Shown: positions 6,544 to 12,757 of the stretch, one piece after another
Numbering within the stretch: the stretch's first letter is position 1
Layout of the letters: each line of letters begins with the position of its first letter
NCBI GenBank assembly: GCA_900547835.1
Contig: URIJ01000019.1
Coordinates: 1-17,768 of the forward strand
DNA: 17,768 nucleotides
DNA from: an uncultured Collinsella sp.
Lineage (GTDB): Bacteria; Actinomycetota; Coriobacteriia; Coriobacteriales; Coriobacteriaceae
Direction of reading: 5' to 3'
Program-made: the position numbers and the translations under genes
Notes under the pieces: generated by a model
What the model was told of the DNA's origin: nothing
The model's input: the letters and a program-made list of their open reading frames with translations, nothing else
The model's database searches: none

Positions 6544-7575
6544 ATGCCGGGTAACGGGTCAATACAAAAAAGAGACGCGCATGAGATGGCTCATGGGCGT
6601 CCTGTCCAGATAACCGAGCACACGACGGTAACCGAGCTGCAGCCCAGCTTGTCCGATGTCGTGTGTGCAAACAAAAAGCTGCAGATTGGCTTTATCGTTG
6701 TGCTCGTGGTACTAGCGCTGCTGTCGGGCTTTGTAGCTCGTCCGCATTTCGCCGATACCAAAACTTGGGACTCCACCATCGAGGTCATCGATCAAAAGAA
6801 AGGCAACGTGCTGGCGCTCACGGCCTCGTGCGTGGCGCTGTCTGCGGGCATTACCGCGCTGCCTGGTGATACGGGAACGCCGGTTGCCGAGCAGCTCGCA
6901 CAGCTTTCAGGCAACCTAGGTATCGTGCTTGCCGTGCTATACCTAGAGAAATATTTGCTCACGATTTTGTGGTCGGTTGGCTTGGGCATCTTAATCCCGT
7001 TTGCGTTGGTGCTCTTTGCGGTGTCGCTTGGCGTTCATGGGCGCTGGAGCACGAGCGCTGTCCTGCGCCGTGTGGCGACGCGCGTGCTGGTGGTTGCCGT
7101 GATCGGCATGGCGCTTGTGCCCGCGAGCGTATGGGTATCGCAAAAGGTCGACGAGACATATCGCGTCAGCATTGAACAGGCCGAGCAAAAGGCAGCCGAC
7201 GCCGCGGAAAAGACCGATACCGCGGAGAAGTCAGGCGAGACCAGCTCAAAATCGAACAAGAAAAAGGCCGAGTCCACAGAGTCCAAGAACGTGCTCGAGC
7301 AGTTGACTGACGGGGCCTCGAGCCTGGTTACGTCGGTAACCAGCGGTGCCAAGCAGATGACCGACGAGATCGTGCAGCAGGTGACCGACCTCATCGAAGG
7401 CGTCATCGTGATGATCGTGACCTCGTGTGTGATTCCTCTACTGGTGCTCGTGGCGTTCCTATGGCTAGGACACGTGCTGCTGGGGATCGATGTCTCCGGT
7501 CCCGCGAACTATCTGACGGGTCGTTTCTTGAGCGCTCCGTCCAAACATGCCAAGAAGAGTGGGCAGTCTGAGTAG
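6544..7575 (+). CDS. Hypothetical integral membrane protein
   Basis: I do not recognise this family. The protein is 343 aa. A polar N-terminal tail of about 45 residues is followed by a transmembrane segment at about 46-65, a further hydrophobic stretch at about 88-107, strong segments at about 138-163 and 178-197, then a charged Ala/Lys/Glu/Ser-rich region (about 205-250) likely to be helical. A last long hydrophobic segment lies at about 284-312. AGGAGG at 6531-6536 is seven bases before the ATG, and a TATACT (-10-like) is at 6500-6505, so it probably has its own promoter. A strong terminator follows. No catalytic or transport motif is visible. It sits between lacF and lacA, but its separate promoter and terminator and the lack of a CCGTGAACGG site argue against tight co-regulation. 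Confidence 0.85.
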   Translation: MPGNGSIQKRDAHEMAHGRPVQITEHTTVTELQPSLSDVVCANKKLQIGFIVVLVVLALLSGFVARPHFADTKTWDSTIEVIDQKKGNVLALTASCVALSAGITALPGDTGTPVAEQLAQLSGNLGIVLAVLYLEKYLLTILWSVGLGILIPFALVLFAVSLGVHGRWSTSAVLRRVATRVLVVAVIGMALVPASVWVSQKVDETYRVSIEQAEQKAADAAEKTDTAEKSGETSSKSNKKKAESTESKNVLEQLTDGASSLVTSVTSGAKQMTDEIVQQVTDLIEGVIVMIVTSCVIPLLVLVAFLWLGHVLLGIDVSGPANYLTGRFLSAPSKHAKKSGQSE

Positions 7576-7609
7576 GCGGCAAAGCGATCTTTGGAAGATC
7601 AACCGTAAG

Positions 7610-7646
7610 AAGGGCGGCCGAGACACGTTCTCGGCCGCCCTTTTGT
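7610..7646 (+). terminator. Rho-independent terminator after the membrane-protein gene
   Basis: A perfect 14-bp stem, AAGGGCGGCCGAGA (7610-7623) with TCTCGGCCGCCCTT (7629-7642), loop CACGT, followed by TTTTGTTTG. The stem is symmetrical, but only the plus-strand side has the expected T-tract at a gene end. Confidence 0.93.
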
Positions 7647-7700
7647 TTGTTGAGCACATGGTCGCTACGTCCGCGCCCGGTCCAAACGGCCGACGATCAT

Positions 7701-7710
7701 CCGTGAACGG
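7701..7710. promoter_or_regulatory. CCGTGAACGG palindrome upstream of lacA
   Basis: Exact CCGTGAACGG, also present (same or opposite orientation) upstream of lacF and between galK and lacI-3. It lies three bases before the TTTGTTC palindrome. Confidence 0.55.
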
Positions 7711-7712
7711 TA

Positions 7713-7732
7713 TTTGTTCAAAAAAGAACAAA
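7713..7732. promoter_or_regulatory. Perfect operator-like palindrome TTTGTTC-N6-GAACAAA
   Basis: Seven-base arms are exact reverse complements around AAAAAA. Its inner part, CAAAAAAGAACA, recurs inverted upstream of lacF (5845-5856). This suggests a repressor acting on both lacF and lacABXC. Confidence 0.55.
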
Positions 7733-7882
7733 GATAAACAAATAATGGTTGCAGTTGATGTTCGAATGTGTTCAAATAAACATGAACAGTGAAGAACCGC
7801 ACATTCAGATGCCCGGACCTGAACGCGATTCAACACTTCCAAACAGAAACTACGCACCTGCGTATCTCTCAAGGAGGATGTC

Positions 7883-8311
7883 ATGAGGGTTGTAATCGCT
7901 TCCGATGCCGACGGTATGTCGATGAAGGAGTCCATCAAGGAGATGCTCATCGCCGACGGTCACGAGGTCGTCGACTATTCCGAGACCCCTGCCGCGGACT
8001 TTGTCGATTCCGCGACCGCCGTTGCCAAGGACCTGCTGGAGCACAAGGATTCCCAGGGCTTCGCATTCGATAAGTACGGCGTCGGCTCCTATATGGCCGC
8101 CGTCAAGATCAAGGGCATGGTCGTCGCCAACATTTCCGACGAGCGTTCCGCCTACATGACCCGCGAGCACAACGGCTCGCGCATGGTCACCATGGGCCCG
8201 GGCGTTGTGGGCACCGAGGTCGCCAAGAAGATCGCCCGCGAGTTCCTGCGCGCCCAGTACGCCGGCGGCCGTCACCAGATCCGTGTCGATATGCTCAACA
8301 AGATGGCCTAA
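7883..8311 (+). CDS. lacA: Galactose-6-phosphate isomerase, LacA subunit
   Basis: This subunit acts with LacB to isomerise galactose-6-phosphate to tagatose-6-phosphate, the first step of the tagatose pathway. It has 142 aa and belongs to the RpiB/LacA/LacB fold. It starts VVIASDADGMSMKESI and contains KYGVGSYMAAVKIKGMVVANI where LacB carries CGTGIGITNAVNKVPGAR. The loss of the Cys-Gly-Thr-Gly motif in this subunit is normal for LacA. The start is fixed by AAGGAGG five bases upstream of the ATG. lacB begins 63 bp after the stop with its own ribosome site. It is first in the lacA-lacB-lacX-lacC operon. Confidence 0.93.
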   Translation: MRVVIASDADGMSMKESIKEMLIADGHEVVDYSETPAADFVDSATAVAKDLLEHKDSQGFAFDKYGVGSYMAAVKIKGMVVANISDERSAYMTREHNGSRMVTMGPGVVGTEVAKKIAREFLRAQYAGGRHQIRVDMLNKMA

Positions 8312-8374
8312 CGAGAGCCACCGAGAACTCGAACTTCTACCTCAACTTGTGAATTCAGACGAAAGGACGTTCTG

Positions 8375-8899
8375 ATGAAGAAGACCATCGCAATCGGTTG
8401 CGACCATATCGTTACGGACGAGAAGATCTATCTGGCCGACCGCCTGGAGCAGGCTGGCTACAAGGTGCTCGACTGTGGCACCTACAGCCACACCCGTACG
8501 CACTATCCCATCTACGGTAAGGCCGTGGGCGAGGCTGTTGCCAGCGGCAAGGCCGACTTTGGCGTGGCCCTGTGCGGCACCGGCATCGGCATCACCAACG
8601 CCGTCAACAAGGTTCCCGGCGCCCGCTGCGCCCTGGTCCGCGACATGACCTCTGCCCTGTATGCCCGTCGCGAGCTCAACGCCAACATCGTGGGCTTTGG
8701 CGGCAAGATCACCGGCGAGTTCCTGATGGCCGATATTATGCTTGCCTTCCTGGAGGAGCCCTACGAGAAGACCCCCGAGCACGATGCCCTGATCGCCAAG
8801 ATCGACGCTTGCAATAAGGCCGACGCCGAGGCTCAGGCTGACCCGCACATCTTTGACGAGTTCCTCGAGAAGTGGGACCGCGGCGAATACCATGATTAG
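8375..8899 (+). CDS. lacB: Galactose-6-phosphate isomerase, LacB subunit
   Basis: This is the partner of LacA in galactose-6-phosphate isomerisation. It has 174 aa, close to known LacB length. CDH at residues 9-11 and the CGTGIGITNAVNKVPGAR segment (C67-G68-T69-G70) match the RpiB-type active site with its catalytic cysteine. The C-terminal extension (EEPYEKTPEHDALIAKID onward) is typical of LacB and absent in RpiB, which argues against ribose-5-phosphate isomerase. AAAGGA (8362-8367) lies seven bases before the ATG. It is followed after 119 bp by lacX on the same strand. Confidence 0.95.
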   Translation: MKKTIAIGCDHIVTDEKIYLADRLEQAGYKVLDCGTYSHTRTHYPIYGKAVGEAVASGKADFGVALCGTGIGITNAVNKVPGARCALVRDMTSALYARRELNANIVGFGGKITGEFLMADIMLAFLEEPYEKTPEHDALIAKIDACNKADAEAQADPHIFDEFLEKWDRGEYHD

Positions 8900-8972
8900 C
8901 GGGTATCCGGCGTAATTAACTAGTCCGTTGACGGCTCGCGTTTCTGTGAGGGGGCGCGGGCCGGTTTTCTAT

Positions 8973-8996
8973 CAGCCCTATTGACTTGGCGGGCTG
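8973..8996 (+). other. Small hairpin in the lacB-lacX gap
   Basis: CAGCCC (8973-8978) pairs with GGGCTG (8991-8996) around a 12-nt loop. There is no T-tract after it, so it is not a terminator. It may protect or modulate the mRNA, or be chance. The 119-bp gap otherwise shows nothing clear. Confidence 0.35.
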
Positions 8997-9003
8997 TCGT
9001 AAG

Positions 9004-9013
9004 AAAGGGAAGG
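9004..9013 (+). promoter_or_regulatory. Ribosome site that sets the lacX start
   Basis: AAAGGGAAGG ends five bases before the ATG at 9019. This favours that start over the in-frame upstream start at 8986, which would add residues not expected in the family. Confidence 0.75.
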
Positions 9014-9018
9014 CTCCT

Positions 9019-9900
9019 ATGGAGTTTGTTCTTGATAACGGTTCTATCCGCGTGGCACTGAGCACGGCGGGCGGGTCGTTCACTTCTATTACGGCCAACG
9101 GCCGTGAGTACCTGTGGCAGGGTGATCCGGCGGTCTGGTCGGGCCAGGCACCCATTTGCTTCCCGATCTGCGGTGGTCTTCGTGACGGTCACGCAATGAC
9201 CATGGGTGGCCGCGAGGTAAAGCTCGCCCGCCACGGCTTTGCGCGCAAACAGGAGTGGAAACTCGAGGAACAGAGCGACAACATGGTTGCGCTGAGCTTA
9301 AGCTCTGCCGACCATGCCGAGTTGCTCGAGCAGTACCCGTATCCGTTTAAGATCGTTGCTCGTTACGCGATCGATTCGGAAAAGGTGGCCGTGTCGTACG
9401 AGGTGACCAATGAGGGCACCGAGGACATGCCGTTCTTTGTGGGCGGTCACCCCGGCTTTAAGTGCCCGCTCGACGAGGGCGAGTCCTATGACGACTACGA
9501 GCTCCGTTTTGAGCAGCGCGAGGCCGCCGAGCTCTGTACTGCCGTTCCCTCGACGGGCCTGATTGATGTTGAGCATCGCAGCAAGAACCCGATGGTTGGC
9601 CATGACCTGCCGCTGACCCACGAACTCTTTGACTTCGCAGAGACCATCTTTGACGTGCTCGAGAGCCGCGTGGTTACGCTGACCAAGAAAACCGAGGACA
9701 AGGGCGTGCGCCTGACGTTCCCCGATATGCCATACCTGATTGTGTGGAGCAAGCCCGAGGGCGACTTTGTGGCCGTGGAACCGTGGGGCGGCCTGTCCAC
9801 CTGCTCCGACGAGGACGATATTCTGGAGCACAAGCGTGGCTGCCTGGTGGCCAAGCCGGGAGAGACCGTCACCCGCGGCTTTGAGATCGAGATCCTTTAA
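9019..9900 (+). CDS. lacX: Aldose 1-epimerase (mutarotase) family protein, LacX-like
   Basis: Proteins of this family interconvert alpha and beta anomers of hexoses. LacX-type members travel with lac-PTS/tagatose genes, and their exact substrate is unsettled. The gene gives 293 aa from the start chosen here. Family features are LARHGFAR (H72), the active-site histidine in GGHPGFKCPL (H144) and the conserved glutamate in VAVEPWGGL (E254). It begins MEFVLDNGSIRVALSTAGGS, the usual short lead into the beta-sandwich. It lies between lacB and lacC, within the operon, 56 bp before the lacC start. It could supply the correct anomer to LacAB or to GalK. I cannot tell whether it acts on free or phosphorylated sugar. 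Confidence 0.88.
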   Translation: MEFVLDNGSIRVALSTAGGSFTSITANGREYLWQGDPAVWSGQAPICFPICGGLRDGHAMTMGGREVKLARHGFARKQEWKLEEQSDNMVALSLSSADHAELLEQYPYPFKIVARYAIDSEKVAVSYEVTNEGTEDMPFFVGGHPGFKCPLDEGESYDDYELRFEQREAAELCTAVPSTGLIDVEHRSKNPMVGHDLPLTHELFDFAETIFDVLESRVVTLTKKTEDKGVRLTFPDMPYLIVWSKPEGDFVAVEPWGGLSTCSDEDDILEHKRGCLVAKPGETVTRGFEIEIL

Positions 9901-9945
9901 AGAGCTATCGTATGTTTGGGGTCGCACACGTCGTGCCCCGGAAAC

Positions 9946-9950
9946 AGGAG
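9946..9950 (+). promoter_or_regulatory. Ribosome site that sets the lacC start
   Basis: AGGAG lies six bases before the ATG at 9957. The translation from there (MILTVTMNPSID) matches the normal N-terminus of PfkB-family sugar-phosphate kinases, so the in-frame ATG at 9912 is not used. Confidence 0.8.
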
Positions 9951-9956
9951 TTCAAC

Positions 9957-10892
9957 ATGATTCTGACCGTTACCATGAACCCGTCGATTGATACGCGCTA
10001 TCAGCTCGACAAGCTGATCATCGACGACGTGAACCGTGTGACGCCCGAAAAGACCGCTGGCGGCAAGGGCCTCAACGTGAGCCGTGTGCTGCTGCAGTTG
10101 GGCGACGATGTGCTCGCGACCGGTCTGCTCGGTGGCCACATGGGTGCCTATATGGCCGAGCTTATGGATGCCGACGGCGTCAAGAACGACTTTGTGCCCA
10201 TCGCCGGTGAGACGCGCATTTGCCTGAATATTCTGCACGAGGGTAATCAGACCGAGCTGCTGGAGAGCGGCCCGCAGATCGCCCCGGCCGAGCTCGAGGC
10301 CTTTACGGCCAAGTTCGCCGAGCTTGCAGCGAAGGCGGACGTTGTGACGCTTTCGGGCTCGCTGCCGCGTGGCGTCGATGCCGGCTACTATGCCGAGCTC
10401 GTCAAGATCGCCGAGGAGGCGGGCGCCAAGGTGCTGCTCGATACCTCGGGTGCATCGCTGGAGGCCGCGCTGGAGTCCGACGCTAAGCCTGAGCTCGTAA
10501 AGCCCAACCTGACCGAGATTAACGGCCTGCTGGGTACGTCCTTTACGACTGATGATGTCGATGCCCTGCGCGAGGCGCTTGCCGCCGATGACCGTTTTGC
10601 TGGTATCCCCTGGGTTGTCGTTTCGATGGGCGCTGCCGGTTCGGTTGGCTTCCATGAGGGTCGTGCGTTCCGCGCCAAGACGCCCGCGATTGCGGCAGTG
10701 AACGCGACGGGTTCCGGCGACTCGACCATCGCCGGCTTTGCGCATGCCATTGCTGCTGGTGCCGACGACGTCACGGTGCTCAAGACCGCCAATACCTGCG
10801 GCAAGCTCAACGCCATGGATCCCAAGACCGGCCACCTGGTCATGGACCGCTGGGACGAGGTCTACAACAGCGTTGAAGTAACGGAGCTCTAG
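9957..10892 (+). CDS. lacC: Tagatose-6-phosphate kinase, PfkB family
   Basis: LacC phosphorylates tagatose-6-phosphate to tagatose-1,6-bisphosphate with ATP. The protein is 311 aa. The N-terminus TVTMNPSIDTRYQL, the substrate-side PfkB signature AGGKGLNVSRVL (about 34-45) and the C-terminal signature NATGSGDSTIAGF with catalytic base D255 are intact. VVSMGAAGSV is the usual strand before the ATP-binding region. 1-Phosphofructokinase (FruK) is the closest alternative by sequence. Position after lacA-lacB-lacX favours LacC. It is the last gene of the operon: a hairpin starts two bases after the stop and a strong terminator lies 80 bp on. The lacD aldolase that normally follows is absent here. 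Confidence 0.9.
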   Translation: MILTVTMNPSIDTRYQLDKLIIDDVNRVTPEKTAGGKGLNVSRVLLQLGDDVLATGLLGGHMGAYMAELMDADGVKNDFVPIAGETRICLNILHEGNQTELLESGPQIAPAELEAFTAKFAELAAKADVVTLSGSLPRGVDAGYYAELVKIAEEAGAKVLLDTSGASLEAALESDAKPELVKPNLTEINGLLGTSFTTDDVDALREALAADDRFAGIPWVVVSMGAAGSVGFHEGRAFRAKTPAIAAVNATGSGDSTIAGFAHAIAAGADDVTVLKTANTCGKLNAMDPKTGHLVMDRWDEVYNSVEVTEL

Positions 10893-10893
10893 A

Positions 10894-10921
10894 GTTACGG
10901 CGTTTTACCAAACGCCGTAAC
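10894..10921 (+). other. Hairpin directly after lacC
   Basis: GTTACGGCGTTT (10894-10905) pairs perfectly with AAACGCCGTAAC (10910-10921), loop TACC. It starts right after the lacC stop and has no T-tract. It probably protects the 3' end, or works with the terminator downstream. Confidence 0.7.
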
Positions 10922-10934
10922 CAGCCGACGCTGC

Positions 10935-11034
10935 GCGGGCCGCATTTGGACAATCTGACGTTCAACTTCAAGGGCGCGACCAGAAGGTCAGCGCCCTTTC
11001 GTTTTCACGTCACCTTGCCTCAAATGCGACCCGC
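10935..11034. repeat. Nested 100-bp inverted repeat around the lacC terminator
   Basis: Outside the terminator stem, TGACGT (10956-10961) faces ACGTCA (11007-11012), and GCGGGCCGCATTTGG (10935-10949) faces TCAAATGCGACCCGC (11020-11034, 13 of 15 matching). The terminator is thus the inner part of a much longer imperfect palindrome. Confidence 0.65.
10970..11005 (+). terminator. Rho-independent terminator of lacABXC
   Basis: AAGGGCGCGACC (10970-10981) pairs with GGTCaGCGCCCTT (10986-10998, one bulged A), loop AGAA, then TCGTTTT (10999-11005). Confidence 0.9.
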
Positions 11035-11043
11035 TCGCTGGCA

Positions 11044-11065
11044 TTGCCAAAACATCGACGTTGCC
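11044..11065 (+). promoter_or_regulatory. Orphan copy of the lacE operator-like sequence
   Basis: TTGCCAAAA-CATC-GACGTTGCC matches 4425-4446 upstream of lacE (TTGCCAAAA-TGTT-GACGTTGCC), identical except for three bases in the middle four. It lies between convergent genes with no promoter evident nearby, so it may be a relic or a decoy/looping site. Confidence 0.4.
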
Positions 11066-11088
11066 TTGCTTCGGGAATGCGGCAGATA

Positions 11089-11127
11089 GGGACGTTCCTT
11101 TTCTGCCGGCAGTTTGGGACACTCCTT
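11089..11127 (+). repeat. 39-bp direct repeat, copy A (downstream of ATPase gene)
   Basis: It begins GGGACGTTCCTTTTCTGCC, is centred on the palindrome CTGCCGGCAG and ends GGGACACTCCTT. It matches copy B (12601-12639) at 37 of 39 positions in the same orientation, so the two copies bracket the ATPase gene. Confidence 0.85.
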
Positions 11128-11151
11128 ATGGGGCACCCCTCTCCACAGCGC

Positions 11152-12453
11152 CTATGCCAGCTTGTCGATTTGCCCAATCTCCCAGAGCGGAATATTGACG
11201 AGCGTGCCTTCGTCTCTATATGCCGCTAACGATGTTCTCACGCAGCGCTCGAGCTTGAACTTCTCGCAGGCAATCCTCAGGCTCTTTGCTTTGAGATTCT
11301 CTGCCGCCTTGACCTCGAGCGGAAGCACGGTCCCCGCATGGTCGACGGCAAAGTCAGTCTCTGCATTGCCGGAGGAGGATGACCAATACGCGGGGGTATT
11401 GCCTTGGAGCAAAAGCTCCTGTGCGACGTATTGCTCGGTCAGCGAGCCTTTGAACTCCGTAAAAACAGCGGGCCCGTTCAGAACAATGGCTGGCGTGAGG
11501 CCGGAGAGTGCTCCGAGGATGCCGGTGTCGATGCAGAACAGCTTGAAGCCCGAGAGATCCTCGTAGCTTGTGAGCGGTGCTCTTAGGGCGGAAACACGTG
11601 GTACCTTATGAACGATTCCATAGTCCATGAGCCACTGGAGGCTTTCCTCAAAATCGCGTGCGCGCGCCCCGGGACGAAGCGCGCCGTAGACGAACTTCTT
11701 GTTTTCCTTTGCGAGCTGGCCGGGAAGGGATTTCCAAACCAGCCTCATGCGCTCGACGATGCGGGCTGGCGCATGCTTGCCAAAATCGGATTCATAAGCT
11801 TCGATGATTTGCTGCTGAAGCCTGCGGGCCTCGATGAAATCGTGGGAGGCGGCGAAAGCGGAGACAACTTCTGGCATGCCACCGACAACGAGGTATTCCT
11901 TGAGCAGGCGCTCGAGCTTTTCGGAAACGTTCGCCAGCAGGTCCATGTCTGCGGCAAGGATGGCATCTGCGAGCGGATCGCCATCGACGGCACGAACGAA
12001 CTCGACAAACCCCATGGGGCGCATGGTAAGCTGGTCGATCTTGCCGACGGGGAACGACTCGTTTTCGCGTCGGAGCGCGAGCCCCATATAGGAGCCGGCT
12101 GCCATGATATGGTATTCCGGCGCCAGCTCGTTGAAGTATTTGAGCGAGGTGATGCCACGCGGTGCCTCTTGGATTTCGTCGAAGATGATGAGCGTGTCTG
12201 TCGGCGTTATGGTCTGGCCGCGCAGGAGCTCTATCTGGGAGATGATGCGTTTGGGGTCAAGGCTTCCGTCGAACAGCGAACGTGCGCCCGGTTCGAGCAT
12301 AAAGTCAAAGCGGATGACGTTTTGATACTGCTGGCCTGCGAATTCGTTAAGAAGCCAGGTTTTTCCCGTCTGGCGGGCCCCCTTAAGCAGGAGGGGCTTG
12401 CGGTTTGCCCTAGATTTCCAAGCGATGAGTTCGTCCATTAGCTGTCGCTGCAT
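11152..12453 (-). CDS. AAA-family ATPase with DUF4143-type C-terminal region
   Basis: The protein is 433 aa. The N-terminal ATPase domain has Walker A GARQTGKT (25-32) and Walker B TLIIFDEIQ (87-95, D92-E93). The C-terminal half resembles the DUF4143 / PD-(D/E)XK-like region common in this family: TEQYVAQELL (about 339-348), NAETDF (D367) and LPLEVKA (E380, K382), an arrangement seen in restriction-like nuclease folds. Its cellular role is unknown. Such ATPases are common single-gene accessory loci in gut bacteria, and a DNA-directed role is inference. AGGAGG (plus coordinates 12458-12463) is four bases before the ATG. It has no functional link to the lac/gal genes on either side, is framed by direct repeats and has its own promoter region, so it looks like an inserted gene. 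Confidence 0.88.
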   Translation of the reverse strand: MQRQLMDELIAWKSRANRKPLLLKGARQTGKTWLLNEFAGQQYQNVIRFDFMLEPGARSLFDGSLDPKRIISQIELLRGQTITPTDTLIIFDEIQEAPRGITSLKYFNELAPEYHIMAAGSYMGLALRRENESFPVGKIDQLTMRPMGFVEFVRAVDGDPLADAILAADMDLLANVSEKLERLLKEYLVVGGMPEVVSAFAASHDFIEARRLQQQIIEAYESDFGKHAPARIVERMRLVWKSLPGQLAKENKKFVYGALRPGARARDFEESLQWLMDYGIVHKVPRVSALRAPLTSYEDLSGFKLFCIDTGILGALSGLTPAIVLNGPAVFTEFKGSLTEQYVAQELLLQGNTPAYWSSSSGNAETDFAVDHAGTVLPLEVKAAENLKAKSLRIACEKFKLERCVRTSLAAYRDEGTLVNIPLWEIGQIDKLA

Positions 12454-12476
12454 ACTGCCTCCTAACGATCATGGTT

Positions 12477-12505
12477 AGTATAAGACCGTTTCGGTCTTTC
12501 CATCG
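12477..12505 (-). promoter_or_regulatory. ATPase promoter with palindromic operator
   Basis: On the minus strand a TATACT -10 box (12477-12482) is preceded by the perfect palindrome AAGACCGTTTCGGTCTT (plus 12482-12498), which fills the space between -10 and a weak -35 region in the first tandem repeat. A palindrome in this spot suggests repressor control. Confidence 0.5.
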
Positions 12506-12587
12506 AAAAATGTGGGAGTAAACCACGTTTTTCCATCGAATAATGTGTGAGGCAACCACGTTTTTCCATCGAATAATGTGGGAGTTT
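12497..12587. repeat. 33-bp tandem repeats upstream of the ATPase gene
   Basis: Units start at 12497, 12530 and 12563: TTTCCATCGAAaAATGTG... then ...AACCACGTT, with the third copy degenerate after GGGAGT. The period is exactly 33 bp. Units 1 and 2 match at most positions. Each contains the near-palindrome TTTCCATCGAA(A/T). There are no spacers, so it is not a CRISPR array. Confidence 0.85.
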
Positions 12588-12600
12588 AGGTCGGCACCTG

Positions 12601-12639
12601 GGGACGTTCCTTCTCTGCCGGCAGTTTGGAACACTCCTT
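12601..12639 (+). repeat. 39-bp direct repeat, copy B (upstream of ATPase gene)
   Basis: GGGACGTTCCTTCTCTGCC... ends GGAACACTCCTT. It is the same orientation as copy A at 11089-11127, with two mismatches. Confidence 0.85.
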
Positions 12640-12670
12640 GTTTTGGTGCAAATTAGCTACCCTTGCATCA

Positions 12671-12710
12671 GAAAACGGCGCCCGTCGGCGATGTTGCCGG
12701 CGGGCGCCGT
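12671..12710 (-). terminator. Rho-independent terminator of galK-galT
   Basis: ACGGCGCCCG (12675-12684) pairs perfectly with CGGGCGCCGT (12701-12710), with extra inner GGC/GCC pairing. On the minus strand the stem is followed by TTTTC, about 50 bp after the galT stop. Confidence 0.85.
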
Positions 12711-12757
12711 GGTCGTGTAGGCGCTATTTGTTAAGTGCGTGCGTTCGAGCTCGCGTG

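Larger units (their letters stand above)
7576..7882 (+). promoter_or_regulatory. lacABXC control region
   Basis: After the terminator, this gene-free leader becomes AT-rich and carries CCGTGAACGG (7701-7710), a perfect palindrome TTTGTTC-N6-GAACAAA (7713-7732) and a second TGTTC-N10-GAACA pair (7769-7788). A weak promoter candidate is TTGCAG (7749-7754), 17 bp, TCAAAT (7772-7777). If so, the TGTTC/GAACA pair overlaps the -10, as expected for repression. A very strong ribosome site, AAGGAGG (7871-7877), precedes lacA. Confidence 0.6.

Noticed and set aside
8986..9018. N-terminal extension of lacX
   Set aside because: The ATG at 9019 has a clear ribosome site and matches the usual family N-terminus.
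12497..12587. Possible CRISPR array
   Set aside because: Units are contiguous 33-bp tandem copies with no spacers and no cas genes nearby.
12410..12634. 74-codon frame on the minus strand over the tandem repeats
   Set aside because: It exists because the 33-bp repeat keeps frame; the product is a repeated SHIIRWKNVV string running into the ATPase gene in another frame, with no ribosome site.
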